DNA of 64,000 bases from Nocardioides sp. Root682 (GCF_001427795.1 NZ_LMHJ01000001.1:2257664-2321663), one strand, 5' to 3'; numbered from the stretch's first letter, positions 15,208-23,935 are shown. Numbers and translations are program-made. The notes: generated from the sequence alone by a model not told the origin.

Positions 15208-15642
15208 TCACTCGGTGAGCTGGTCCGCGCATTCCTTCTGGGCGTAGGTGAAGAACTTCTCGACGTTCTTGTTCTCCTCGTCGGAGACGCCGGGCAGGTT
15301 GTCCTCGCCACCCTTGTCGCCGAACTCCTTCTTCGCCTCGTCGTAGTCCAGGTCGGTCACCACGTCGACCACGGTCTCGAAGCCCTCGCGCTCGTCGTCG
15401 CTGATCTTCTTGGGCGTGCCGACGTCACCCAGGTCGCCGTAGGCGCCCTGGATCTTCTTCCACTCGTCCTCGGTGGGCTCGTCGCCCTTGAGGTCGGTGG
15501 AGGCGGTCACCACGTCCTCGATCCCGCCGCAGAAGTCCTTCGAGGAGGCGTCGGTCGGGTAGCCCCCGCCGCAGGCGGTCAGGGAGAGGGCCAGCAGGAC
15601 GCCGGCACCGAGAGTGGCCAGGGGGCGCTTGATGGAAGTCAT
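15208..15642 (-). CDS. Small lipoprotein, paralogue of 14417-15022
   Basis: 144 aa. The lipobox is LTAC after SIKRPLATLGAGVLLALS; the mature part begins GGGYPTDASSKDFCGGI. It shares the phrase VGTPKKISDDEREGFE with its neighbour but lacks the Ser/Asp-rich tail. A second Cys (GGIED preceded by FC) and a late KECAD Cys could pair. The start ATG overlaps the stop of aat (ATGA at 15639-15642), so the lipoprotein is translationally coupled to a cytoplasmic protein-tagging enzyme, an unexpected combination. Function unknown. Confidence 0.85.
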   Translation of the reverse strand: MTSIKRPLATLGAGVLLALSLTACGGGYPTDASSKDFCGGIEDVVTASTDLKGDEPTEDEWKKIQGAYGDLGDVGTPKKISDDEREGFETVVDVVTDLDYDEAKKEFGDKGGEDNLPGVSDEENKNVEKFFTYAQKECADQLTE

Positions 15643-16376
15643 TGCGAGAACATGTCAGGCCACGCGACGTTGAGCAAGCCCTCGAGCCTTCCGACGTACG
15701 ACGCCCGCGAGATCTCGGTCACGCCCAGCCCCTGCAGGTGGGGGGTGGCCCACTGGACGTCGATCAGGCGCTGACCCGCAGCACCGGCCGGGTCGGCCCG
15801 CAGTCCCTCGACCAGGCCGAGCAGCGCCACCTTCGAGGCATCGGTCTCGTGGTGGAACATCGACTCCCCGGCGAACAGGCCGCCGATCGCGACGCCGTAC
15901 AGGCCTCCGACGAGGCGGCCCTCGCGCCACGTCTCCACGGAGTGGGCCCAGCCGAGCCGGTGCAGCTCGCCGTAGGCCCGGGCGATCCGCTTGTTGATCC
16001 AGCCGTGGGGCCGGCGCGGGTCGGCACAGGCGGCGACGACGTCGTCGAAGGCGGTGTCGACCCGGATCTCGAACAGCCGCGCCGAGCGCCGCAGCGATCG
16101 CGAGACCCGGAGCCCGTCCAGCGGCAGGACACCGCGGCGCGCAGGACTCCACCACCCGACGCTGCGGCCTTCCGGCATCGGGAACAGGCCGGTCCGGTAG
16201 GCGGCGAGCAACGTGCCCGGTTCGAGGTCGGCGCCCATGCCGACCAGGTCGCTGGCGTCGGAGGACCCGTCGTCGTCGTACCCCTCCACCGGTCCCTGGG
16301 CCGGAAGGGCCGCAAGGTCCGCGCGACTCGGGAACTCCCAGGGAGTAGGGGGCGGTTCGACGGGCACGCGAGTCAC
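15639..16376 (-). CDS. aat: Leucyl/phenylalanyl-tRNA--protein transferase
   Basis: 245 aa from the GTG at 16376. The family signature is strong: GMGADLEPGTLLAAYRTGLFPM, WWSPARRGVLPL, INKRIARAYGELHRLGWAHSVE, GGLYGVAIGGLFAGESMF and IDVQWATPHLQGLGV. Aat moves Leu or Phe from tRNA to N-terminal Arg/Lys of proteins and so marks them for Clp degradation. A GTG at 16367 (VPVEPPP) is an equally good start; an ATG at 16427 would place the start inside the neighbouring gene on the other strand and is less likely. The 3' end overlaps the lipoprotein start by 4 nt. Confidence 0.93.
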   Translation of the reverse strand: MTRVPVEPPPTPWEFPSRADLAALPAQGPVEGYDDDGSSDASDLVGMGADLEPGTLLAAYRTGLFPMPEGRSVGWWSPARRGVLPLDGLRVSRSLRRSARLFEIRVDTAFDDVVAACADPRRPHGWINKRIARAYGELHRLGWAHSVETWREGRLVGGLYGVAIGGLFAGESMFHHETDASKVALLGLVEGLRADPAGAAGQRLIDVQWATPHLQGLGVTEISRASYVGRLEGLLNVAWPDMFSQ

Positions 16377-16420
16377 CCTACGGTCGGCTGCGGTCTGGCC
16401 GCGGACACTAGGATCGAACC

Positions 16421-17119
16421 ATGGCATCTGGTCTCAAGAAGGGTCTCGCGGTGGAGGCCGCCCGGCGGATCGCGCCGAAGGTCACCACCATGGCCCCCGG
16501 ACTGACGCAGTCGTTCGTGCGGGAGGCGCTGAACCGGGCGATCGCCGGTGCCGGTCCGCTCCACCCTGCGGCCGAGGCTGCCGAGACGCAGCTGCGCGAG
16601 CAGCACGGCAACGTCGACAAGGCCGTGCGGGAGCTCATCCAGAACCACGTCGCCTACGCCGGTGTCGAGGGCCTGACCACCAACCTCGGCGGACTCGTCA
16701 CCGCCACCCTCGTGGCCCCGGCCAGCATCGCCGGCCTCGCCCTGATCCAGTGCCGGATGGTGGCCGGAATCGCCCACCTGCGGGGCTACGACCTCGCCGA
16801 CCCGCGGGTGCGCAACGCCATCCTCGTGGCGATCCTCGGCGACGACACCGTGGTGAAGATGGTCAAGTCGAAGAAGCTGCCGGCTCCGCCGATGGCCATC
16901 GCCACCGCGCCCCACCACGACCCGGACCTCGACCGCACCGTGTCCACCGCCCTGGCGACGGAGATGATCTCGCGGGTGATCGGGAAGCGGCTGGCCACGA
17001 CCATCGGCAAGCGGGTGCCGGTCGTCGGCGGTGCCGTCGGCGCAGCCACGGACGGCTGGAGCACGTGGCGGGTCGGGCGCTACGCCGACCGGGAGTTCCT
17101 GCCCCGCACCGTCCGGTAG
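16421..17119 (+). CDS. EcsC-family protein
   Basis: 232 aa. The core (VRELIQNHVAYAGVEGLTTN, then GGLVTATLVAPASIAGLALIQCRMVAGIAHLRGYDLADPRVR in several pieces) matches the EcsC family, with one or two hydrophobic helices and a positively charged C-terminal half (VIGKRLATTIGKRVPVVGGAVGAATD). EcsC proteins accompany membrane transport or secretion systems but lack a defined activity. TAGGAT 6 nt before the ATG indicates a leaderless message. The last 40 nt overlap the end of the convergent sulfotransferase gene. Confidence 0.8.
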   Translation: MASGLKKGLAVEAARRIAPKVTTMAPGLTQSFVREALNRAIAGAGPLHPAAEAAETQLREQHGNVDKAVRELIQNHVAYAGVEGLTTNLGGLVTATLVAPASIAGLALIQCRMVAGIAHLRGYDLADPRVRNAILVAILGDDTVVKMVKSKKLPAPPMAIATAPHHDPDLDRTVSTALATEMISRVIGKRLATTIGKRVPVVGGAVGAATDGWSTWRVGRYADREFLPRTVR

Positions 17120-18306
17120 GCCCCGAGCACCTTGGTGCCGCCGGCGCTGTTCTCGAGCCACTGGACGGTCCGCTCCATCGACCGCTGGGTCCGGGTGACC
17201 CGGGCCTCGGCCAGCTCGCGGTGGAGGGTCTCGATCTCGCCGCGCAGCCGGTCGTTCTCGTTCTCGCGGTGGACGGCCTCGACCAGCAGCGCACGCAGCG
17301 CATCCACCGCCGCGCTGGCGACCTGACGCTCGGACGGCCGGTCCGGGTCGGACCACTTCTCAGCCTTCGGCCGGGTCCCCCGAAGGTCGGCGAGGTCCCC
17401 CACGACGTCGTACTTCCTGGCGGAGAGCTCGGCGATCCAGTCCTCGGTCAGCTCCGCGATCCAGTCGAACTGGTCCGGGGGGAGGGCCAGGCGCGGCGAG
17501 TCGGTGCGCGCCGACAGGGTGCGGTGCGCGAGCAGCTCGCGAACCAGGAAGCGGTAGTGGTGGGCACGCAGGTCGCCGGCCGCAGCCCGGTTGATGCGGC
17601 GCACCAACGTCGTCTCCGGGACGCCGAGGCTGACGTTGGCGCGGTCGGCACCGAGGTCGAGGTCCAGGTCGTCGAGACCGAAGGCCGCGCTGAACCGCTG
17701 CCACAGCACCTCCGGTGCCCCGCCCGGACGCGGCACCGTGACGATGTGGATCCGCTCGGGGGGAATGGTCGCTCCCCAGCGGGCCAGGATGTCGGGGATC
17801 TCCTGCACGCCCCAGAACCACGAACCCACGCGGTCACTGCGCTCGGGATCGCGGATCAGCTCGAGGAAACGCGCGAACCGGAACTTCGCCCGGTGCTTGA
17901 CGTTCTCCTGCCACTCGGCCGGGATCTGGCGGACCAGGTCGCGCGCCGAGACGATCAGGTGGACCTCGGTGCCGCTGCCGTCGGGCTCGTGGCCGAGGGA
18001 GGACAACGCGCGAGCGACCTGGGTACGGGACGCGGTGGCGAGGATCTCGTGGCTGATGATCGAGATGCCGTCGTGCTCGCGGACGGTCTGTGCCAGTCGG
18101 TCCCAGGCACCGACGGCTTCCTGCTCGAGTCCGCCCCAGGGCAGCCGCATCAGGTCGAGCGCCGCCAGGAAGTGGGCGTCGAAGCGGTCCGCTGGATAGT
18201 TCACACCCTGCTCGAGGAGCCGGTCGCGGTTCTGGAAGAGCACTTCCTGGAGGTACGACGTCCCCGTCTTGGGCGTCCCGACATGGAGGAGGACCCGGCG
18301 ACTCAC
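17080..18306 (-). CDS. PAPS-dependent sulfotransferase-like protein
   Basis: 408 aa from the GTG at 18306. The 5'-phosphosulfate loop GTPKTGTSYLQ occupies 10-20, and a 3'-phosphate segment SARDLVRQIPAEWQE lies at about 122-136. Such enzymes transfer sulfate from PAPS to carbohydrate, lipid or small-molecule acceptors. The C-terminal part contains a coiled coil (RENENDRLRGEIETLHREL) followed by a short basic tail, not part of the catalytic fold. Its GTG overlaps the stop of the upstream gene (4 nt), so the two are coupled. The 3' ends of this gene and the EcsC gene overlap by 40 nt. Confidence 0.85.
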   Translation of the reverse strand: MSRRVLLHVGTPKTGTSYLQEVLFQNRDRLLEQGVNYPADRFDAHFLAALDLMRLPWGGLEQEAVGAWDRLAQTVREHDGISIISHEILATASRTQVARALSSLGHEPDGSGTEVHLIVSARDLVRQIPAEWQENVKHRAKFRFARFLELIRDPERSDRVGSWFWGVQEIPDILARWGATIPPERIHIVTVPRPGGAPEVLWQRFSAAFGLDDLDLDLGADRANVSLGVPETTLVRRINRAAAGDLRAHHYRFLVRELLAHRTLSARTDSPRLALPPDQFDWIAELTEDWIAELSARKYDVVGDLADLRGTRPKAEKWSDPDRPSERQVASAAVDALRALLVEAVHRENENDRLRGEIETLHRELAEARVTRTQRSMERTVQWLENSAGGTKVLGAYRTVRGRNSRSA

Positions 18307-19454
18307 GTTGCCTCCTTCACGGGCGGGCGCACAGGATCGAGCAGCAGGCCCAGCGCGAGCGCCAGCACCTCGGTGGCGTCCGGTTCGACGGTGTCCTGCG
18401 CGAGTGGACCCGGCAGCAGTCGATCGAGATCGCCGAGGACAGGGTAGCCAGCAGCGGCGATCTCGTGGTGGGTGCGTTCGGCCTGTGTCGCGAGCCAGGT
18501 CTCCCAGTTCCGGGGCACGGTCGGAGTCGGCCCGCCGCGGCCGTCGAGCCGACCGACCAGGGCGCCGCGGAGCAGGCGGGGACGTGCCTCGGACGGCACC
18601 AGGCCACCGAGCGGTTGGCCCACCCGACGGACCAGGTCGACGCCGTTCGCGCCGAGCCGTGGCGGTTCCGGGATCCCGGGGACACCGAGCTCGGCCGCCA
18701 GCGCCGACGTGTCGATGACGACCCGGACCTGGTCGGCGCCGTACCGCTGCGTCGCTGCGGCGGCCATCCGGGGGAGGTCGGCGCGCGGGGGCAGGCGGCC
18801 GGCAGTCGCGAAGATCTCCACGAACTCCTGCCACGTCGGCCCGCCCTGGTCGAAGGCTCGGGCGGTCCACGCGTCGGCGACGACCGCGCCGAGGTCGTCG
18901 GCGAGGAGGTACGCCGTTGCGCCGCGCCCACCGGGGCGCAGACCCTGCGCCTCCAGCGCGGCGGTCACCGCACGTGCGCGCCACGGCACTCCGACGACGA
19001 CGAACGGCGCCTGCTGCGGCCGCCGCGCGTCACGGACCCGTTCGGCGAGACCGCGCCGCTGGGGCGGGGCCTCCTCGATGGCGGCGATGTCATCGGCGAT
19101 CAGTCCGGCCGCGACCCTGAGGAGCTCGTGCGCGGGCAACGCGTCCGGGTCGACCGGACGCGGTCCGAACCGCTCCGGCTCACCGGCCCCGAGGACGGGC
19201 AGGTCACCACGACCGCGGCCGGTGACGCCCGCGGCCAGGATCCGGTCGGCGGTGGCTCGCGGAAGCGTCCGGCCGGCGGCCTGCGCAGCGACGTTCGCGC
19301 GCCGCAGCAGGCCGAGCTGCTGGGCCCCCGGGAGGTACGTCGCGAACGGCTCCGCCTCGCCCGGCTCGGCCTGGTCCAGCCAGCCCTGCCAGGGGATCGT
19401 GCTGCCGCCGCGCAGTGCAACGGCCCATCCCCAGGCCCGCTGTTGCCCACTCAT
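18303..19454 (-). CDS. Protein of unknown function coupled to the sulfotransferase
   Basis: 383 aa. I recognise no family. The N-terminus (AWGWAVALRGGSTIPWQGWLDQAE) is followed by an Arg/Ala-rich helical region; the middle (PFVVVGVPWRARAVTAALEAQGL, then VRVVIDTSALAAELGVPG) looks like an alternating beta/alpha core. VVVGVPW could be a degenerate phosphate-binding turn. It is translated just before the sulfotransferase with a 4-nt overlap, so a chaperone, acceptor-recognition or second transferase role is possible. TACGGT about 8 nt before the ATG suggests a leaderless promoter for the pair. Confidence 0.7.
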   Translation of the reverse strand: MSGQQRAWGWAVALRGGSTIPWQGWLDQAEPGEAEPFATYLPGAQQLGLLRRANVAAQAAGRTLPRATADRILAAGVTGRGRGDLPVLGAGEPERFGPRPVDPDALPAHELLRVAAGLIADDIAAIEEAPPQRRGLAERVRDARRPQQAPFVVVGVPWRARAVTAALEAQGLRPGGRGATAYLLADDLGAVVADAWTARAFDQGGPTWQEFVEIFATAGRLPPRADLPRMAAAATQRYGADQVRVVIDTSALAAELGVPGIPEPPRLGANGVDLVRRVGQPLGGLVPSEARPRLLRGALVGRLDGRGGPTPTVPRNWETWLATQAERTHHEIAAAGYPVLGDLDRLLPGPLAQDTVEPDATEVLALALGLLLDPVRPPVKEAT

Positions 19455-19474
19455 GGAGCAACCGTAGCGCTGGC

Positions 19475-20419
19475 TCAGACCGCGCCCATCAGCGCACGAA
19501 CCACTGCGGACGGGCTGGGACGCCCCAGCTGCTGGGCCATCCAGCCGCTCGTCTCGACAACGGCTGCGAGATCGACGCCGTGCTCGATGCCCAGGCCGGT
19601 GAGGAACCAGACCAGGTCCTCGGTGGCGAGGTTGCCCGTGGCGCTCTTGGCATAGGGGCACCCGCCGAGGCCGCCGGCGCTGGCGTCGTACGTCGTCACG
19701 CCGGCCTGGAGGCCCGCGTGCACGTTGGTCAGGGCCTGGCCGTACGTGTCGTGGAAGTGCAGCGCGAGCCGGTCCGGGCTGACGCCTGCTGCCGCGAACG
19801 CGGCGACCAGCGCGCGCACGTGGCCGGCGGTCGCGACGCCGATGGTGTCGCCGAGGCTGAGCTGGCCGACCCCGAGGTCGAGCAGTCGCTTGCCCACAGC
19901 GACGACCTGCTCGATCGGTACGGCGCCCTCCCACGGGTCGCCGAAGCACATCGACACGTAGCCACGGACGTCCATCCCTGCGGCCAGCGCCCGGGCGATG
20001 GTCGGCTCGAACATCTCGAACTGGGACTCGAGCGAGCGGTTGAGGTTCTTCTGCGCAAAGGTCTCGGTGGCCGAGGCGAAGACCGCGACGTGACGGAGGC
20101 CGAGCTCGATGGCGCGATCCAGGCCCCGCTCGTTGGGGACCAGGACCGGCAGGTCCAGGGCTGACTCGCCGAGATCGGTCGTCAGGCCGGTCATCAGGTC
20201 GGCGGCGTCGGCGAGCTGGGGCACCCACTTCGGGCTGACGAAGCTCGTCGCCTCCACGATCGGCAGGCCGGCAGCGAGCAGGCGCTGCACGAACGCCGCC
20301 TTCACCTCCGTCGGCACGATCGCCTTCTCGTTCTGCAGGCCGTCGCGCGGACCGACCTCGTAGATGGTGACCGCCGTCGGCAGGCCGGGCTCGGGCACCA
20401 CCATCGGGAGGGCGGTCAT
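19475..20419 (-). CDS. Hydroxymethylglutaryl-CoA lyase
   Basis: 314 aa. Diagnostic segments: VGPRDGLQNE near the start, FVSPKWVPQ, the metal-binding HFHDTYGQ, and the catalytic Cys in GGCPYAKSATGN. It cleaves HMG-CoA to acetyl-CoA and acetoacetate, the last step of leucine degradation. The ATG at 20419 overlaps the stop of the biotin carboxylase gene. With the two carboxylase genes upstream it forms a complete methylcrotonyl-CoA to acetoacetate module except for the hydratase, which may be encoded elsewhere. Confidence 0.95.
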   Translation of the reverse strand: MTALPMVVPEPGLPTAVTIYEVGPRDGLQNEKAIVPTEVKAAFVQRLLAAGLPIVEATSFVSPKWVPQLADAADLMTGLTTDLGESALDLPVLVPNERGLDRAIELGLRHVAVFASATETFAQKNLNRSLESQFEMFEPTIARALAAGMDVRGYVSMCFGDPWEGAVPIEQVVAVGKRLLDLGVGQLSLGDTIGVATAGHVRALVAAFAAAGVSPDRLALHFHDTYGQALTNVHAGLQAGVTTYDASAGGLGGCPYAKSATGNLATEDLVWFLTGLGIEHGVDLAAVVETSGWMAQQLGRPSPSAVVRALMGAV

Positions 20420-22287
20420 GACTCCTCCTGCGAGACGACGAACAGGACGGCCCCGAGGGCCACCTGCTGGCCGGTCACCGCGGCGACGCTGGCCACCGTG
20501 CCGTCGTACGGCGCCTTGAGCGCGAGCTCCATCTTCATCGCCTCGATGACACCCAGGACGGTGCCCTCGGTGACCTGGTCCCCCTCGGCAACACGGACGT
20601 CGAGGACCGTGCCGGGCATCGGGGACACGATGGTGCCGTTGCTGACCGCGGCACCGTGGTCGGTGCTCGCGTCGGGACGGATGAAGACGTAGCGCTGGCC
20701 GTGGTGCGCGAGCTCCACGCCGTGTACGTCGACGCGGGACGTCATGCGAACTGGCTGCTCCGGCGACCACTTCGCATGACTTCCCGCAGCCAACGTCACC
20801 GGCTCGTCGAACTCGACGACCGTTGCTGCAGGGGCGCCACCCATCCGGAAGCCGTCGCCGGCGAACGGCCCCTCGGACGCGCTGTTCGCGTCGAGCCAGA
20901 GCCGGGCAGCGATCTCCCGCGCCGGCGCGGGATCGGGGACGGGGACCTGATGACGGTCGAGCCAGGCGGTGTCGATCCCGCCGGGCTCAGCGAACTCCGG
21001 GCCGTCGGCGAGCGCACGCAGGAATCCGGTGTTGGTGGTCAGGCCGAGGATCACGGTGACGTCGAGCGCCGCAACGAGGCGGCGTCGGGCCGACTCCCGG
21101 TCCCTGCCGCTGACGATGACCTTGCCCAGCATCGGGTCGTACGACGTGCTGACGACCTGACCGGACTCGAGGGCGTGGTCGACGCGCGCGTCAGTGGGCC
21201 AGTGCACCGTCGTTGCGGTACCGGCCTGCGGGAGGAAGCCACCGAACGCGTCCTCGGCGTAGATCCGGGCCTCGAGCGCATGGTCACCGAACATGATGCC
21301 GGCCTGGTCGAACGGCAGCGGCTCCCCTGCGGCGACAGCGAGCTGAAGGGCGACCAGGTCGGTCCCGCTGTGGATCTCGGTGACGGGATGCTCCACCTGG
21401 AGCCGGGTGTTCATCTCCAGGAAGTAGAAGTCACCCGTCGACGCGTCGAGCAGGAACTCGATCGTGCCGGCGTTGCTGTAGGCGACAGCCGCGGAGAGCG
21501 CGACCGCGGAGTCATGGATGCGCCCGCGCAGCTCATCGGCCAGAGCCGGTGCCGGCGCCTCCTCGATGACCTTCTGGTGCCGGCGCTGCACCGAGCACTC
21601 GCGGGTGCCGAGGTGGACGACGTGGCCGTGCTCGTCGCCGAGCACCTGGACCTCGATGTGGCGACCGCGCTCGACGTACTTCTCGATGATCATCGTGTCG
21701 TCGCCGAAGGCGCTGGCGGCCTCGCGCTTCGCCGCGGCGATCGCGGGCTCGAGCTCGGCGGCGGAGCGGACGACGCGCATGCCCTTGCCGCCGCCACCGG
21801 CGGCAGCCTTGACCAGGACCGGGTAGTGGTCTCGAGACGGTTGCTGGGCAACCTCCTCGACCAGCGCACCGGTCTCGTCGAGCACGAACGACGGCACGAC
21901 GGGGACGCCCGCAGCGACGGCGAGGTCGCGGGCCGCATCCTTGCGACCCATCTGCTCGATGACGGTCGGCGACGGTCCGACCCAGGCGATGCCGGCGCCG
22001 GTGACCGCACGGGCGAACCCGGCGTTCTCGGACAGGAAGCCGTAGCCGGGGTGGATCGCGTCGGCACCGGCCTCCTTCGCGGCAGCCAGGACGGCGTCGG
22101 CATCGAGGTAGCTCGGGATCCGGATCGCGACGTCGGCGTCGCGCACGTGCAGTGCCGTGGCGTCGACGTCGGTGTGGATCGCGACGGTGCGGATGCCGAG
22201 GTCCTTGCAGGTGCGGAAGACGCGGCGGGCGATCTCGCCACGGTTGGCCACCAGGACGGTGTTGATCACTGTGTCGGTCATCGTCAT
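20416..22287 (-). CDS. Biotin carboxylase/BCCP subunit of acyl-CoA carboxylase (methylcrotonyl type)
   Basis: 623 aa from the ATG at 22287, which overlaps the previous stop (TGATG). The biotin carboxylase domain covers about 1-450 (VLVANRGEIARRVF; KAAAGGGGKGMRVV; HIEVQVLGDEHG; EMNTRLQVEHPVTE) and the biotinyl domain ends the protein with EAMKMEL. It carboxylates biotin with ATP and bicarbonate for the partner at 22287-23873. Residues about 141-154 (VEEVAQQPSRDH), just before the ATP-grasp Gly loop, are encoded by a palindromic 37-bp element at 21827-21863. The GTG at 22290 is an alternative start. Confidence 0.93.
   Translation of the reverse strand: MTMTDTVINTVLVANRGEIARRVFRTCKDLGIRTVAIHTDVDATALHVRDADVAIRIPSYLDADAVLAAAKEAGADAIHPGYGFLSENAGFARAVTGAGIAWVGPSPTVIEQMGRKDAARDLAVAAGVPVVPSFVLDETGALVEEVAQQPSRDHYPVLVKAAAGGGGKGMRVVRSAAELEPAIAAAKREAASAFGDDTMIIEKYVERGRHIEVQVLGDEHGHVVHLGTRECSVQRRHQKVIEEAPAPALADELRGRIHDSAVALSAAVAYSNAGTIEFLLDASTGDFYFLEMNTRLQVEHPVTEIHSGTDLVALQLAVAAGEPLPFDQAGIMFGDHALEARIYAEDAFGGFLPQAGTATTVHWPTDARVDHALESGQVVSTSYDPMLGKVIVSGRDRESARRRLVAALDVTVILGLTTNTGFLRALADGPEFAEPGGIDTAWLDRHQVPVPDPAPAREIAARLWLDANSASEGPFAGDGFRMGGAPAATVVEFDEPVTLAAGSHAKWSPEQPVRMTSRVDVHGVELAHHGQRYVFIRPDASTDHGAAVSNGTIVSPMPGTVLDVRVAEGDQVTEGTVLGVIEAMKMELALKAPYDGTVASVAAVTGQQVALGAVLFVVSQEES
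21827..21863. repeat. Hairpin element inside the biotin carboxylase gene
   Basis: A near palindrome: 21827-21844 (TGGTCTCGAGACGGTTGC) faces 21848-21863 (GCAACCTCCTCGACCA) around a 3-nt loop. It is read in frame. It resembles dispersed REP-like elements I associate with Nocardioides genomes; the match is from memory and untested. Confidence 0.65.
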
Positions 22288-23873
22288 CACATCCGGAAAA
22301 TGCCGTAGGAGGGCGCCGGAGTGGGCACCGCGGACGTGATGTCGAGGGCCATGCCGAGGACACGCCGGGTGTCGGCGGGGTCGATCACACCGTCGTCCCA
22401 GAGCCGCGCCGTGGCGTAGTACGGCGACCCCTGGGTCTCGTACTGGTCGCGGATCGGCTGCTTGAACTCCTCGTCGTCCTCGCGGCCGGCAACGGTGGCG
22501 AGGACGCCGGCGGCCTGCTCACCGCCCATCACGGAGATCCGGGAGTTGGGCCACATCCAGAGGAAGCGCGGGTCGTAGGCCCGCCCGCACATGCCGTAGT
22601 TGCCGGCGCCGAACGAACCACCGATGACGACGGTGAACTTGGGGACGACCGAACACGCGACCGCCGTGACCAGCTTGGCGCCGTCGCGGGCGATGCCGCG
22701 GTTCTCGTACTCGCGACCGACCATGAAGCCGGAGATGTTCTGCAGGAACAGGAGCGGGATGCCGCGCTGGTTGCACAGCTCCACGAAGTGCGCGCCCTTG
22801 AGGGCCGACTCGCTGAACAGGATGCCGTTGTTGGCGACGATCCCGACCCGGTGCCCGTGGATCCGGACGAACGCACACACCAGCGTCTCGCCGTACAGCT
22901 GCTTGAACTCCTGGAACCGGCTGCCGTCGACGAGGCGACGGATCACCTCGCGGACGTCGTACGGCGTCCGGGTGCTCGTCGGGACGACGTCGTAGATGCT
23001 CTCCGGCGGCTCGAGCGGGTCCTCGACCGGCGCGAGGTCCCCTCCGGTGGTTGAGGTGCGAGCGGAGCGAGCCTCGAAACCCGTGGGATCCGGGAGGGTG
23101 CTGACGATCCCGCGGAGAATCCGCAGCGCGTGCGCGTCGTCGTCGGCGAGGTGGTCGACGACGCCGCTCTTGCGGGCGTGCACGTCACCGCCGCCGAGGT
23201 CCTCGGCCGTGACGATCTCGCCGGTCGCGGCCTTCACCAGCGGCGGGCCGCCGAGGAAGATCGTGCCCTGGTTCTTCACGATCACGGTCTCGTCGGACAT
23301 CGCCGGGACGTAGGCGCCGCCGGCGGTGCAGGAGCCCATCACGGCGGCCAGCTGCGGGATGCCGCGTGCGGACATGTTGGCCTGGTTGAAGAAGATCCGG
23401 CCGAAGTGCTCGCGGTCGGGGAAGACCTCGTCCTGCTTGGGCAGGAAGGCGCCGCCGGAGTCGACGAGGTAGAGGCAGGGCAGGTGGTTCTCGGCCGCGA
23501 TCGTCTGCGCCCGCAGGTGCTTCTTGACCGAGATCGGGTAGTAGGTACCGCCCTTGACGGTCGCGTCATTCGCGATGACGAGGCAGTTGCGGCCCTGCAC
23601 GCGACCGACGCCGGCGACCATTCCGGCCGACGGGACGGCGTAGTCGTCACCGTCCTTGCCGTACATCCCGAACCCGGCCAGCGGCGCGATCTCCAGGAAG
23701 GGGCTTCCGGGGTCGAGCAGACCGTCGACCCGGTCGCGCGGGAGCAGCTTGCCGCGGTCCGTGTGCTTGGTGCGGGCCGCCTCGCTGCCGCCCAGGCGCA
23801 CACGGGCCAGCCGCTCGCGCAGCTCGGCGGTCAGGTCGGCGAGGGTGGGTTCGCTCGTCGTGGTCTCGGGCAC
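22287..23873 (-). CDS. Carboxyltransferase subunit of acyl-CoA carboxylase (methylcrotonyl type)
   Basis: 528 aa from a GTG at 23873. The long run with [20 protein letters not shown] and [12 protein letters not shown] is typical of methylcrotonyl-CoA carboxylase beta subunits; the C-terminal crotonase half has the [18 protein letters not shown] oxyanion segment. It transfers carboxyl from biotin to the acyl-CoA. Residues about 265-278 ([14 protein letters not shown]) are encoded by a dispersed repeat at 23044-23082, between the two crotonase halves, a linker that can tolerate length change. TAACCT lies 6 nt before the GTG and is inside the operator at 23881. First gene of the operon. Confidence 0.93.
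   Translation of the reverse strand: MPETTTSEPTLADLTAELRERLARVRLGGSEAARTKHTDRGKLLPRDRVDGLLDPGSPFLEIAPLAGFGMYGKDGDDYAVPSAGMVAGVGRVQGRNCLVIANDATVKGGTYYPISVKKHLRAQTIAAENHLPCLYLVDSGGAFLPKQDEVFPDREHFGRIFFNQANMSARGIPQLAAVMGSCTAGGAYVPAMSDETVIVKNQGTIFLGGPPLVKAATGEIVTAEDLGGGDVHARKSGVVDHLADDDAHALRILRGIVSTLPDPTGFEARSARTSTTGGDLAPVEDPLEPPESIYDVVPTSTRTPYDVREVIRRLVDGSRFQEFKQLYGETLVCAFVRIHGHRVGIVANNGILFSESALKGAHFVELCNQRGIPLLFLQNISGFMVGREYENRGIARDGAKLVTAVACSVVPKFTVVIGGSFGAGNYGMCGRAYDPRFLWMWPNSRISVMGGEQAAGVLATVAGREDDEEFKQPIRDQYETQGSPYYATARLWDDGVIDPADTRRVLGMALDITSAVPTPAPSYGIFRM
23044..23082. repeat. Dispersed repeat inside the carboxyltransferase gene
   Basis: On the minus strand this is GGTTTCGAGGCTCGC, two variable bases, then GCTCGCACCTCAACCACCGG: the same family as 10396-10433 and 52964-53003. 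It is translated in frame as about 13 residues. Confidence 0.85.
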
Positions 23874-23880
23874 GAGTCGA

Positions 23881-23898
23881 GGTTAACGATCATTAACC
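23881..23898. promoter_or_regulatory. Operator copy 1 in the carboxylase/TetR divergent promoter
   Basis: GGTTAACGATCATTAACC, arms GGTTAA/TTAACC. Flanking bases extend the symmetry to 20 bp (23880-23899). It contains the -10 of the carboxyltransferase promoter on the minus strand (TAACCT, 23880-23885). Confidence 0.75.
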
Positions 23899-23910
23899 TG
23901 ACTCGCAAGG

Positions 23911-23928
23911 GGTGAACGCCCGCTAACC
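23911..23928. promoter_or_regulatory. Operator copy 2 in the carboxylase/TetR divergent promoter
   Basis: GGTGAACGCCCGCTAACC, an imperfect copy of 23881-23898 exactly 30 bp downstream (three helical turns). It overlaps TAACCT (23924-23929), the -10 of the regulator gene, 6 nt before its GTG. Confidence 0.65.
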
Positions 23929-23935
23929 TCAGCAC

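Noticed and set aside
16377..16427. An ATG start for aat at 16427
   Set aside because: It would start inside the divergent EcsC-like gene, whose -10 (TAGGAT) and ATG are clear; homologous Aat proteins begin near PVEPPP.
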